Part shown: positions 7,777 to 15,087 of the stretch, piece after piece
Numbering within the stretch: the stretch's first letter is position 1
How the letters are laid out: each line of letters begins with the position of its first letter
From: JBFXAN01 sp050184225
GTDB taxonomy: Bacteria > Chloroflexota > Dehalococcoidia > CAUJGQ01
DNA: 28,007 bases
Reading direction: 5' to 3'
Assembly: GCA_050184225.1 (NCBI GenBank)
Contig: JBFXAN010000080.1
Span: 1 to 28,007, forward strand
Position numbers and translations under genes: made by a program
Notes under the pieces: model-generated
The model's input: only the letters and a program-made list of their open reading frames with translations
Told to the model about the DNA's origin: nothing
Databases searched by the model: none

Positions 7777-7795
7777 GTTCGGTTGTTGATACTCG
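7767..7795 (+). promoter_or_regulatory. Sigma-70-type promoter candidate for the NAD synthetase gene
   Basis: TTGACA at 7767-7772 is a perfect -35 hexamer. The -10 is less clear: TACTCG at 7790-7795 has 17-bp spacing, and GATACT at 7788-7793 is a better hexamer with 15-bp spacing. The leader of about 100 nt also holds TGTATCGG (7802-7809) and its complement CCGATACA (7845-7852), which could form a long-range hairpin. Confidence 0.45.
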
Positions 7796-7906
7796 TACAT
7801 GTGTATCGGGCGCCAGCATGCCGTCGCGGTCGTCGTGCGCGTGTCCGATACACTGAACGCGCGGCTGGGCGTCCCGCCGCTGTACTGAGAAGGGGGAGTC
7901 GAGGTC

Positions 7907-9976
7907 ATGGACGACGACACGTTTGCCGGCTTCGTCCGCGTCGCGGCAGCCGTCCCCAGGGTCCGCGTGACCGACTTCGCCTATAACCGCGACCGCACGC
8001 TCGAGCTCTGGCAGCAGGCCAGTGATGAGGGTTGTGCCGTCGTCTACTTTCCGGAGTTGGGATTGAGCGCGTACACCGCCGGCGACCTGCACATGGACCG
8101 CGCGTTGCAGCGTTCGGTGCTGGACTCGCTCGCCACGCTCCTCCACGAGGGTGAGCGGCGCGACCTCCGCACCCTCGCCTTCGTCGGCATGCCCCTCTTC
8201 GTCCATCCCGGTGTTTACAATGTCGCGGTCGCGATCCAGAACGGACAGATCCTCGGCGTCGTGCCGAAGGTCTATCTGCCCAATTACCGCGAGTTCTACG
8301 AGCAGCGTCAGTTCCGCGAGGGACGTGAAGTTCCCGATGGTCAAACGATCGACCTCCTGGGCCGGCGCGTGCCCTTCGGCACAGACCTCCTGTTTGCTGC
8401 CGAGAACATGCCCGACCTGATCGCCGGCGTCGAGATCTGCGAAGACGGTTGGGTGCAGATCTCGCCTAACGCCTATCAGTCATCCGCCGGCGCGACGGTC
8501 TGCGGCAACCTCTCCGCCAGCAACTTCACTCTGGGCAAGGGTGAGTTGCGGCATCAACTCTCCTGGAAGGCATCCGACCCCGGCAAGTGCGCCTACATCT
8601 ACACGGCGGCCGGGCCGGGTGAGTCATCGTCCGACCTTGCCTTCGACGCGCACGCGCTGATCTACGAGAACGGCCGCTGCCTGATCGAGACCCGCCGCTT
8701 CGCCCGCGATTCGCAATTGATCACCGCCGACATCGACCTCGAAATGCTGCTGCACGAGCGCCTCAGCACGAACAGCTTCGGCAGTTGCGCCCGCAGCAAC
8801 GAGCGCGCCTTCCGCCATGTGTCCTTTACGGCCAATGTTCCCGCCGCGCCGGTTGAGCTGCGGCGGTCGGTGGAGCGGCATCCGTTTGTGCCGAAGGATC
8901 CGGCGACGCTCGCAATCCGCTGCTGGGAGGTCTTCGAGATCCAGACCAATTCGCTGATCACCCGGCTGGAACACATCGGCTCACAGGACACGATCCTCGC
9001 ACTCTCCGGCGGGCGCGACTCGACCCTGGCGGCGCTCGCCTGCGCGGCGGCGCTCGACCAGATGGGCCTGCCGCGCACCCATCTCCACTGTGTCTCGATG
9101 CCCGGCTTCGGCACCTCGCAGCACACCCGCAACGCATCCCGCCAATTGGCCGAGGCGCTCGGGTCGGACTTCGGAGAGGAGGACATCCGCGAGGAGTGCC
9201 TGATGATCCTGCGATCGCAGGGCCATCCCGCCGCCACCGGCTTCGATCGCTGGCGCGTCGATCACGATCAGCCGGACACAATGGCGGTATTCGAAAAGTT
9301 CCTCTCCGGCCACCCGGAGGTCGGCGATGTCGAGTTCGAGAACGTGCAGGCGCGCGTCCGCAAGCTGCGCGTGATGACCAAGGCGAACCGCTACAACAAC
9401 CGCGGCCTCGAGATTGGCACCGGCGACCTCTCGGAGAAGGCGCTCGGTTGGTCCACCTATGCCGGCGACCACATCTCGATGTACGACCTCAACGCGGGTA
9501 TCCCCAAGACGCTGGTCGAGTTCGTCATCCGCTGGGTTGCCACCGATCAGGCGCAGCATTGGACCGCCGGCGATCCGGGCGCGCTCCGCGATGTCCTGTT
9601 CGATATCCTCGAAGCGCCGATCTCGCCGGAGTTGCTGCCACCCAGCGCCGACGGTGAGATCGCCCAACTGAGCGAGGAGACGATCGGCCCGTATGAGCTG
9701 CACGACTTCTTCCTCTATTGGGTCGTCCGTCACGGCGCCCGCCCGCGCCGGGTGCTCACCCTGGCACGGACGGCGTTCGACGGCGCCTACTCTGAAGAGG
9801 AATTGCGGAAGTGGCTGACCCTCTTCTACCGGCGCTTTTTCAGTAATCAGTGGAAGCGCGACTGCACAGCGGACGGCCCGAAGGTGGGCACCGTCGCGCT
9901 CTCGCCGCGCGGTGACTGGCGCATGCCGAGCGACGCCGTCGTCAACGCCTGGATCGACGAGATCCGGATCGACTGA
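7907..9976 (+). CDS. nadE: Glutamine-dependent NAD(+) synthetase (two-domain)
   Basis: The enzyme makes NAD from nicotinic acid adenine dinucleotide, ATP and glutamine. At 689 aa it matches the long form found, for example, in mycobacteria (about 680 aa). The N-terminal nitrilase-type glutaminase domain (about 1-300) shows the full triad: Glu50 in YFPELG, Lys121 in PKVYLPNYREF and Cys178 in GVEICEDGW. The C-terminal synthetase domain starts near residue 340 and carries the ATP pyrophosphatase loop ALSGGRDSTLAAL near residue 366, where SGGxDS is the family signature. Further on, NRYNNRGLEIGTGDLSEKAL and GWSTYAGDH match the deamido-NAD site. The ATG is preceded by GAGG. It appears monocistronic behind the palindromic promoter region. 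Confidence 0.95.
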   Translation: MDDDTFAGFVRVAAAVPRVRVTDFAYNRDRTLELWQQASDEGCAVVYFPELGLSAYTAGDLHMDRALQRSVLDSLATLLHEGERRDLRTLAFVGMPLFVHPGVYNVAVAIQNGQILGVVPKVYLPNYREFYEQRQFREGREVPDGQTIDLLGRRVPFGTDLLFAAENMPDLIAGVEICEDGWVQISPNAYQSSAGATVCGNLSASNFTLGKGELRHQLSWKASDPGKCAYIYTAAGPGESSSDLAFDAHALIYENGRCLIETRRFARDSQLITADIDLEMLLHERLSTNSFGSCARSNERAFRHVSFTANVPAAPVELRRSVERHPFVPKDPATLAIRCWEVFEIQTNSLITRLEHIGSQDTILALSGGRDSTLAALACAAALDQMGLPRTHLHCVSMPGFGTSQHTRNASRQLAEALGSDFGEEDIREECLMILRSQGHPAATGFDRWRVDHDQPDTMAVFEKFLSGHPEVGDVEFENVQARVRKLRVMTKANRYNNRGLEIGTGDLSEKALGWSTYAGDHISMYDLNAGIPKTLVEFVIRWVATDQAQHWTAGDPGALRDVLFDILEAPISPELLPPSADGEIAQLSEETIGPYELHDFFLYWVVRHGARPRRVLTLARTAFDGAYSEEELRKWLTLFYRRFFSNQWKRDCTADGPKVGTVALSPRGDWRMPSDAVVNAWIDEIRID

Positions 9977-10006
9977 TTCCACCCTCCACACACGTTCCGG
10001 GCCGGG

Positions 10007-10018
10007 TATACTCACCGC
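10007..10018 (+). promoter_or_regulatory. -10 box placed for a leaderless transcript
   Basis: TATACT at 10007-10012 is a near-perfect -10 hexamer ending 6 nt before the ATG at 10019. Transcription would begin at about the start codon, so the mRNA would be leaderless, which fits the absence of a ribosome site. No clear -35 is seen. Confidence 0.5.
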
Positions 10019-10276
10019 ATGAGCGAGCTACAGACTCCCACAACCCGGCCGCTGAACAGCAAGGGGCCGGGGCACGACCAGCGGCGCTGCCGGTTCCTGG
10101 AGCCGAATCCTGCCCTCGACCGCGCCACGATCCCGGAAGGGATCGACCGGACCCGGCTGCCCTTGTTCCTCTGCGTGGTCAAGGGGAAACCCCTGATCAC
10201 GACGATGCGGAAATGCAAGTTCTGCCGCGAAACCAACCTCTGGTATCAGCCGCGGGATGACAGTCCCGACGCATAG
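10019..10276 (+). CDS. Small four-cysteine protein of unknown function
   Basis: I do not recognise this 85-aa protein. It has four cysteines (24, 52, 66, 69), the last two as KCKFC, and His19, so a small zinc-binding fold is possible but unproven. The middle segment LFLCVVKGKPLITTMRKCKF looks like two beta strands before the CxxC knuckle. The start is set by the TATACT box 6 nt upstream. It lies 42 bp after nadE on the same strand with its own promoter candidate. Its codon use resembles the neighbouring genes and no long competing frame exists, which supports it being real. Confidence 0.6.
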   Translation: MSELQTPTTRPLNSKGPGHDQRRCRFLEPNPALDRATIPEGIDRTRLPLFLCVVKGKPLITTMRKCKFCRETNLWYQPRDDSPDA

Positions 10277-10314
10277 TCAGATCGGCGCCGTTCGGGGCCG
10301 TTGTACAAGCGTTC

Positions 10315-10947
10315 ATGACCGCCGATCCCTCGAACCAATCCGGACCAACCCCGATCTCTGATGGCCGCCTCATCAGCCTGAGCGACGGCGTCTTCGCCTT
10401 TGCGATGACGTTGATGGTGATCACGCTCGACGTGCCAAAGCCGGACTCGGTCACAACGGCGGAATTGCCTCGGGCCGTGCAGAGACAATGGCCCGAGTTC
10501 CTCGGCTACGGCCTCACGTTCTGGATTATCGCCACGTTCTGGTTTGTGCACCGACGGTTCTTTCGGCAGATTGTGGCCGAAGACGTCGCCGTCGGCTGGC
10601 TCAATATCGCATTCCTGTTCTGTATCGTCTTCTTGCCATATCCCACCGACATGATGGGCGACTTCGAACAGAGCCGGTTCGCGCTGATCTTCTATGCCAC
10701 GACGATGATCGTCACGTCGGCAATCCTATCCGTGTTGTGGGAATACAGCCGCAGGCGCGGCCTCATGGCCAAGAGTGTGGTGGAGCGAGAACATTTCTCC
10801 GCAAGACTCCGCAGTGCCCTGATTCCCAGCGTCATGCTGCTCTCGATCGCCCTCAGCTTCTTCAGTCTGGCGGCCGCACGAATCAGTTGGACCTTGATCC
10901 TCGTCGGCGAGATTGTGTTGAAGAGTCCCCCCTCCGACTCGAGTTGA
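10315..10947 (+). CDS. TMEM175/DUF1211-family integral membrane protein (putative potassium channel)
   Basis: The 210-aa protein begins with the family signature near residue 17: RLISLSDGVFAFAMTLMVIT, the FSDGVFA-type motif of TMEM175 pore helices. About five to six hydrophobic segments follow (including YGLTFWIIATFWFVHRRFF, LNIAFLFCIVFLPYP and ALIPSVMLLSIALSFFSLAA). Bacterial members have been characterised as potassium channels that form tetramers in the plasma membrane, and that role is transferred here by family only. No good ribosome site precedes the ATG at 10315. The gene faces the DUF2171 gene, with a strong hairpin between them. Confidence 0.82.
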   Translation: MTADPSNQSGPTPISDGRLISLSDGVFAFAMTLMVITLDVPKPDSVTTAELPRAVQRQWPEFLGYGLTFWIIATFWFVHRRFFRQIVAEDVAVGWLNIAFLFCIVFLPYPTDMMGDFEQSRFALIFYATTMIVTSAILSVLWEYSRRRGLMAKSVVEREHFSARLRSALIPSVMLLSIALSFFSLAAARISWTLILVGEIVLKSPPSDSS

Positions 10948-10980
10948 GCAGCGCCCATCCCGATAGCGGGGGCGCCGCTC
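10946..10980. terminator. Hairpin between convergent genes
   Basis: The segments GAGC, GCGCC and CCCG (10946-10962) pair with CGGG, GGCGC and GCTC (10967-10980) around an ATAG loop, with one A-C mismatch and a CAT bulge. It overlaps the stop codon of the TMEM175-like gene and lies 9 bp from the end of the convergent DUF2171 gene. There is no T-run, so it may act as a structural end for both transcripts. Confidence 0.5.
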
Positions 10981-10988
10981 GTCACCAC

Positions 10989-11309
10989 CTACTGAAGCGC
11001 CGGCGGAGTGGAGAGATCCATGTCACGCAATGCCGCCGCCGTCCGGTTCAGCATGACCCGATCGTCTTCGATCCGCTCGACAAAATCCCTGGGAATATAC
11101 ACCTCCACATCCGCCAGCGGGTTCTTCTCCGCCCGCAGTTCGAGGTAGTGCGGCATCCGCTCTTGAACAACGCCGATCGCCTCACCATCGGCGCTGACCA
11201 CCGTCGCACCGACATCAAAGTGTTCCCATCCAGTAACCTTGATCGCGGCGCCGCCCGGGTCCGTCTCGGCCTCCGCGTCGGTCATCGAGGCACGGTCTTT
11301 CGCCGTCAT
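10989..11309 (-). CDS. DUF2171 (PRC-barrel-like) protein
   Basis: The 106-aa protein reads VTGWEHFDVGATVVSADGEA, then IGVVQERMPHYLEL and DVEVYIPRDFVERIEDDRVML. This is the DUF2171 pattern: a small beta barrel often annotated as a PRC-barrel relative and common in Chloroflexota and Actinobacteria, with no known activity. I chose the ATG at 11309 because GAGGTG lies 6 nt upstream; the ATG two codons earlier would abut the ribosome site. The first 25 residues are polar and probably disordered. It is divergent from the N-acetyltransferase gene, with about 157 bp between their starts. Confidence 0.75.
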   Translation of the reverse strand: MTAKDRASMTDAEAETDPGGAAIKVTGWEHFDVGATVVSADGEAIGVVQERMPHYLELRAEKNPLADVEVYIPRDFVERIEDDRVMLNRTAAALRDMDLSTPPALQ

Positions 11310-11466
11310 GATCATCACCTCGTCTCTCAAGAACCGCGTGGGCGCGGCACTCCTCCCCTGAGGATTGCGGTTCAACGCTCCGGATGACATACCTAGGCAG
11401 CGGTAGTGTGGTGGTTCGGCGGAGTGAGGGCGTCCGCTATGTCGAAGATGAGAGGTACGCAACCTG

Positions 11467-12402
11467 ATGGAAACGCCGCCGCTGAGCCCTCCATCGACCC
11501 GTCTGGCGCTTGGCCATCTCGACGTCACGCCGGCGGCCACCGACCGCGACACACTCGCCGGATTACTGGACGCCTATGTCCGCCACGTGCCGTGGGAGAG
11601 CGCCTCACGCATCGCGAAGCGTGCCGCCAACAAGGACACGCGGGACTGTCCCCGCTGGCCGGATGAGTTCTGGTCCGATGCGGCACGCTTTGGCACGGGC
11701 GGCACCTGCTTCGAGAGCAACTACGCCTTCTTCAGCCTGCTCCGGGCGCTCGGCTACCACGGATACCTCACGATCAACGACATGAATGCGACGCGTGGCT
11801 GCCACACCGCGATCATCATTCGCCTCGACGGCGAGCGTCTCCTGGTCGACGCCGGCTTTCCCGTTCATTCCTTGATCGCACTCGACGAGCATGAAGCCAC
11901 GCAGAGCGCATCGGCGTATCAAACCTACACACTGCAACCCGAAGGCGATCGACGATTCACGCTCACCCGTGGCCCGCATCCTGCTCCGTACTGCTTCACC
12001 CTGATCGACCAGCCGATCGCCGATCAGGACTATCGCGCGGCAACCACCGCCGACTACGGCGATGCCGGCCTCTTCCTCGATCAGGTGATCGTCACCCGCG
12101 TCGTCGACGGCCGCATCTGGCGCTTCGCCGACCGCGAGCAACCCTCTCGCCTCGCCGAATTCACCGGCGGCAGTCGAACCGACCACCCGATCGAGGGCGA
12201 TATCGCCGCCACCGTGGGAACCCGCTTTGGCATGGATGAAGCGGTGCTGCAGCGGGCGCTGGCCGCGATACCGGACCCCTCCCCCGGCCCCGCTCCGCGC
12301 GTCAGCGGGGGGAGGGGCCGGGGGAGGGGTCGATCTAATCCGCCACCACCGCCCCGGCCACCACCTCTCCGACCGCTGCCGCGGCGGCTTCCGGACTCGT
12401 AA
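11467..12402 (+). CDS. Arylamine N-acetyltransferase family protein with a repeat-encoded C-terminal tail
   Basis: The expected reaction is acetyl transfer from acetyl-CoA to an arylamine or hydrazine through a cysteine enzyme intermediate. The Cys-His-Asp triad is visible: Cys81 in GTGGTCFESN, His113 in GCHTAI and Asp128 in LLVDAGFP, with spacing like known NATs. The fold ends near residue 268 (LQRALAAIP). The last 43 residues, rich in Pro, Gly and Arg, come from the G-rich repeat at 12274-12331 and the DNA after it, so the native stop seems to have been lost when the repeat arrived. The 3' end now overlaps the convergent PAP2 gene by 68 bp. The ATG has GAGAGGT about 10 nt upstream. Confidence 0.82.
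   Translation: METPPLSPPSTRLALGHLDVTPAATDRDTLAGLLDAYVRHVPWESASRIAKRAANKDTRDCPRWPDEFWSDAARFGTGGTCFESNYAFFSLLRALGYHGYLTINDMNATRGCHTAIIIRLDGERLLVDAGFPVHSLIALDEHEATQSASAYQTYTLQPEGDRRFTLTRGPHPAPYCFTLIDQPIADQDYRAATTADYGDAGLFLDQVIVTRVVDGRIWRFADREQPSRLAEFTGGSRTDHPIEGDIAATVGTRFGMDEAVLQRALAAIPDPSPGPAPRVSGGRGRGRGRSNPPPPPRPPPLRPLPRRLPDS
12274..12331. repeat. G-rich dispersed hairpin repeat, copy 2, with a perfect 18-bp terminal palindrome
   Basis: GACCCCTCCCCCGGCCCC (12274-12291) is the exact reverse complement of 12314-12331. The interior holds the CTCCGCGCGTCAGCGGGG core shared with copy 1. The G-runs at 12307-12329 match those of copy 1. It is translated as the start of the C-terminal tail of the N-acetyltransferase and ends 4 bp before the stop codon of the convergent PAP2 gene, so it may serve as a terminator for both. 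Confidence 0.85.
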
Positions 12403-13843
12403 TGCTGCCCGTCATCCATACGACCACGAGATAGCGGTGCTCGGCGGCGAGTCCGGCGTCGACGAGCGCCGGTGTCGGAGCGCCGGTCTGGAGCGCGTAG
12501 TAGCCGATCGTGCCTTCCGGCCGGCGCAGTTCGGTGAGCGGGACCGGCGCTCGGGCGGTGAGGACATCGAGGCGCATCGCCCGCGGCGGCGGGAACAACT
12601 CGCTCGCGCTGAGCACATAGCAGCCGTCGTCATCGAGATTGAACAAATAGACGGCAAAGCTCTCGGCGACTTCGCTCAGCCGCGGATCGACCTGAATGCT
12701 GCCGGCTGCCCCTTCGCCGCACGGAACGACGCTTGCCACATCGGACTGGCCCGCCTGCACTTGCAGTCCAGGGATCACCGGGCCGGTCACGTCGGCGGGA
12801 CGGTTGGGACGCAACGAAAAGCTGATGACAAGTATCGACGCGACCGCCAGCACGGGCAGCGCCAGGTTGCTGGCCCACACGACCGGCGTCGGGATCGAGA
12901 AGCGCGGCCAGAGCCGCCGGGATGGCGCTCGCAGCGGCAGCGCATCCGGCAGCACCCATACGAGCACAAATGCGATCAGCGCGACGGCGTATCCAGCCAG
13001 GACATCAAAGACATAATGCTCGCCCAAATACACCAGACTGACACCCATCAGCAGCGGGTAGAGCAACGCCGGCAGCGCGCGGACGCCGAGGAACCGGATG
13101 AGAATCAGCGCGATCAGCATAGGCAGGGCCGCGTGCAGCGAAGGAACGGCGGCGACCTCGTTCGGGTTGAAGTGTGTATAGGCGAGACCGATCGGCGCCG
13201 CCGTGGGCAAATGGCGAACCGTCGCAATCGCCACTCGATCCACCGGTGGCGTGATGCCCTGGACGCCCGCCATCCATGGCGGCGCCGCCGGATAGAGCGC
13301 GTAGATGGCAAAGCCAATGTAGAACAGCACCATCACGGCGATCAGATAGCGCCAGTACAACCGCCGGCTTACCAGCCAGATCGCCAGACCGACGAGCACC
13401 GGCAAGACAAAGTGCATCGAGTGTTGGAGCGTCGCCAGCCAGTCATACCAGCGTGCCTCGGTTGGGTCGAAAAATCGCTGCTGGAGCTCCACCGTCGGCA
13501 ACCGGCCGCCGAAGAGATAGAAATCGAACTCAGCCGGCTGCTCGACATGCACCGGCCGGCCCAGCTCGTCGGCGATGCCGGCGGTCGCCTGCCAGGAGAG
13601 GACCAGGAGCAGGAACGGCCCCCAGTCCAGCACGAAGGACCAACCGCGCCCCAGAGCAATCGCCAGCAACAACAGCGGCGGGATTAGATAGTCGGGGGTG
13701 GGCCAGCCACCGTGACTGAGCAAATACCAGGAGATGCCGAGCAGATAGGCCAGCGCGACCACCAGCGCGGCTCCGCGCAGGACCCGCCCGATCCTCAGCG
13801 AGCGCGGGCGGGCGGCGATCGTGTGATCGGTGATGTGCGCCAT
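12335..13843 (-). CDS. PAP2-superfamily integral membrane phosphatase/transferase with a C-terminal extracytoplasmic domain
   Basis: The 502-aa protein has about eight to nine transmembrane helices. PAP2_3-type motifs lie midway: AVPSLHAALPML carries the conserved SxxH and LVYLGEHYVFDVLAGY carries the catalytic His and the Asp that supports it. Such proteins act on lipid phosphates, as in inositol-phosphorylceramide-type synthases. After the last helix (LALPVLAVASILVISFSL) about 150 residues are soluble and end in an alternating hydrophobic/Ala-rich stretch, with SFAVYLFNLDDDGCYVLSAS in the middle; I do not recognise this domain. The ATG at 13843 has ACGGGGT just upstream. The substrate is unknown. 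It is divergent from the lipoprotein gene. Confidence 0.78.
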   Translation of the reverse strand: MAHITDHTIAARPRSLRIGRVLRGAALVVALAYLLGISWYLLSHGGWPTPDYLIPPLLLLAIALGRGWSFVLDWGPFLLLVLSWQATAGIADELGRPVHVEQPAEFDFYLFGGRLPTVELQQRFFDPTEARWYDWLATLQHSMHFVLPVLVGLAIWLVSRRLYWRYLIAVMVLFYIGFAIYALYPAAPPWMAGVQGITPPVDRVAIATVRHLPTAAPIGLAYTHFNPNEVAAVPSLHAALPMLIALILIRFLGVRALPALLYPLLMGVSLVYLGEHYVFDVLAGYAVALIAFVLVWVLPDALPLRAPSRRLWPRFSIPTPVVWASNLALPVLAVASILVISFSLRPNRPADVTGPVIPGLQVQAGQSDVASVVPCGEGAAGSIQVDPRLSEVAESFAVYLFNLDDDGCYVLSASELFPPPRAMRLDVLTARAPVPLTELRRPEGTIGYYALQTGAPTPALVDAGLAAEHRYLVVVWMTGSITSPEAAAAAVGEVVAGAVVAD

Positions 13844-13941
13844 ACCCCGTCGATGTGTCCGGTCCCCGCTCTCCGAATGCGCGCACCGGTGAAAGGTTCA
13901 TGGTAGCATCGCTCAGAGGAGGGAGGGGATGGCGAGGACCG

Positions 13942-14523
13942 ATGCCGCCGCGGCTTCTGCTGGTTCTGATGCTGATCGCGGCCGCTATGTCCGTCGCCTG
14001 CCTGGGCACGCTCCCGGCCGATCCGCGCGCGGAAGGCGTCGCGCTGGCGCCGCAATCCGAGTTCGGTCTGCCCGCCCGCGATAGCCGCCGGCACTGGCTT
14101 CTGCGCGGTGAATCCAACTGGTGTGGCGGTCATGAGGTTCGCTACGGCGGTGAACCAGACGATGGCGGTATCGCATCAGTCCGCGTCGTCCTGTTTCAAG
14201 ATATCGATGCCGCCGTCGCCGCCTTCAATCGCCTCACCCCAGGCTATCTCTACAACATGCTTCGCGGGCGAATCCTCGCCGAACCACAACCGATCACCTA
14301 TGGACAAGAACTGGCCGGTGACGCCGTGTCGGTCCATCAGTACGAGGTGCGGCTGCCGCTCGTCGATGCACCCGATGCCACCCTGCTCGGCCTGCTCACC
14401 GCCGTGCGTTCCGGCCGCGCCGTCATCCTCGTCGAGAGCATCGGCGTCCAACCGGATCACCTGGTCCCCGCCGTGCGCGAATTAGTCCGGGCGGCAAACC
14501 GGATTCCCGCCTCTGAGTGCTGA
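13942..14523 (+). CDS. Putative exported lipoprotein of unknown function
   Basis: The start at 13942 gives 193 aa beginning MPPRLLLVLMLIAAAMSVAC: two residues, an Arg, a hydrophobic run and a cysteine at position 20 in an SVAC lipobox-like site (the -3 residue is not ideal). GAGGA lies just upstream. In-frame alternatives are ATG 13900 and GTG 13855. The mature part has the segments SVRVVLFQDIDAAVAAFNRL, AVSVHQYEVRLPL and GRAVILVESIGVQ, with the look of a small alpha/beta domain measuring one variable against another, but I do not recognise a family. It lies 99 bp before the selenoprotein gene on the same strand. Confidence 0.65.
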   Translation: MPPRLLLVLMLIAAAMSVACLGTLPADPRAEGVALAPQSEFGLPARDSRRHWLLRGESNWCGGHEVRYGGEPDDGGIASVRVVLFQDIDAAVAAFNRLTPGYLYNMLRGRILAEPQPITYGQELAGDAVSVHQYEVRLPLVDAPDATLLGLLTAVRSGRAVILVESIGVQPDHLVPAVRELVRAANRIPASEC

Positions 14524-14622
14524 GATGGGCGCGGCAATCCGGCCCGCCCTGCGGTATCGTAATCACAATGCACGGAAACCAGCTCACGGCGCAGGGTCCG
14601 ACGATCGGCAGCGGAGGATGCT

Positions 14623-15087
14623 ATGGCACTTCAGGTTGGAGATACCGCACCGGATTTCACCGTGCGGGACGGCACCGGCCGGGGCACCGTATCGCTCTCG
14701 GATTTCACCGGCCGCCCCGTCGTGGTCGCCTTCTACGCGCTGGCCTTCACCGGCGGTTGACGGCGTGAGATGCAGGGCTTCGTCGAAGCCCAGGAAGCAT
14801 TCGCCGAACACAACGCGCAGATCGTCGGTATCAGTGTCGATCCCTGGCCAGCAGCCAACGCCTTCGCCGAGAGCCTCGGCGCGACCTTTCCTTTGCTCGG
14901 CGATTGGCCGCTCAACAACGTCTCGCATGCGTATCGTGTGTATAATGATGAACGGTATATTGCCAACCGCATCACCTTTGTTATCGACGAGAACCGCGTC
15001 ATCCGTGCGGTGATCGATGAACCACGCGACATGGAGAAGCACAGCACGGAAGCGCTGGCCGCCGTCCGATCGCTCGCCCAAGCGTGA
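14623..15087 (+). CDS. Selenocysteine-containing peroxiredoxin-like protein (in-frame TGA read as Sec46)
   Basis: Thiol peroxidase of the AhpC/TSA thioredoxin fold, expected to reduce peroxides. Read through TGA at 14758-14760 the product is 154 aa, a normal length for short peroxiredoxins. The N-terminus MALQVGDTAPDFTVRDGTG and the strand VVVAFYALAFTGG lead to the TGA, which falls exactly at the peroxidatic Cys of the (Y/F)xLAFTGGC motif; Thr43 lies at -3 as required. Downstream, GISVDPWP, FPLLGDWP and ANRITFVIDENRVIRAV complete the fold, and Arg116 is the usual active-site Arg. The protein has no cysteine at all, so without Sec it would have no redox centre. GGAGG at 14613-14617 lies 5 nt from the ATG. 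A SECIS-like stem-loop follows the TGA. A chance nonsense mutation is the alternative. Confidence 0.82.
14761..14806 (+). promoter_or_regulatory. Bacterial SECIS-like stem-loop directly after the Sec codon
   Basis: The RNA just after the TGA folds as three stacked stems: CGGCG (14761-14765) with CGCCG (14802-14806), ATGC (14770-14773) with GCAT (14797-14800), and GGGCTTC (14775-14781) with GAAGCCC (14785-14791), closing a GUC loop. The loop starts 21 nt after the TGA, inside the 16-37 nt window usual for bacterial SECIS elements, and carries the G and U that SelB recognises. The structure is translated as part of the protein, as bacterial SECIS elements are. Confidence 0.75.

Noticed and set aside
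12227..13687. A 486-codon open frame on the plus strand opposite the PAP2 gene
   Set aside because: The product is an Arg/His/Gln-rich low-complexity sequence and the minus strand encodes a convincing membrane protein with PAP2 motifs.
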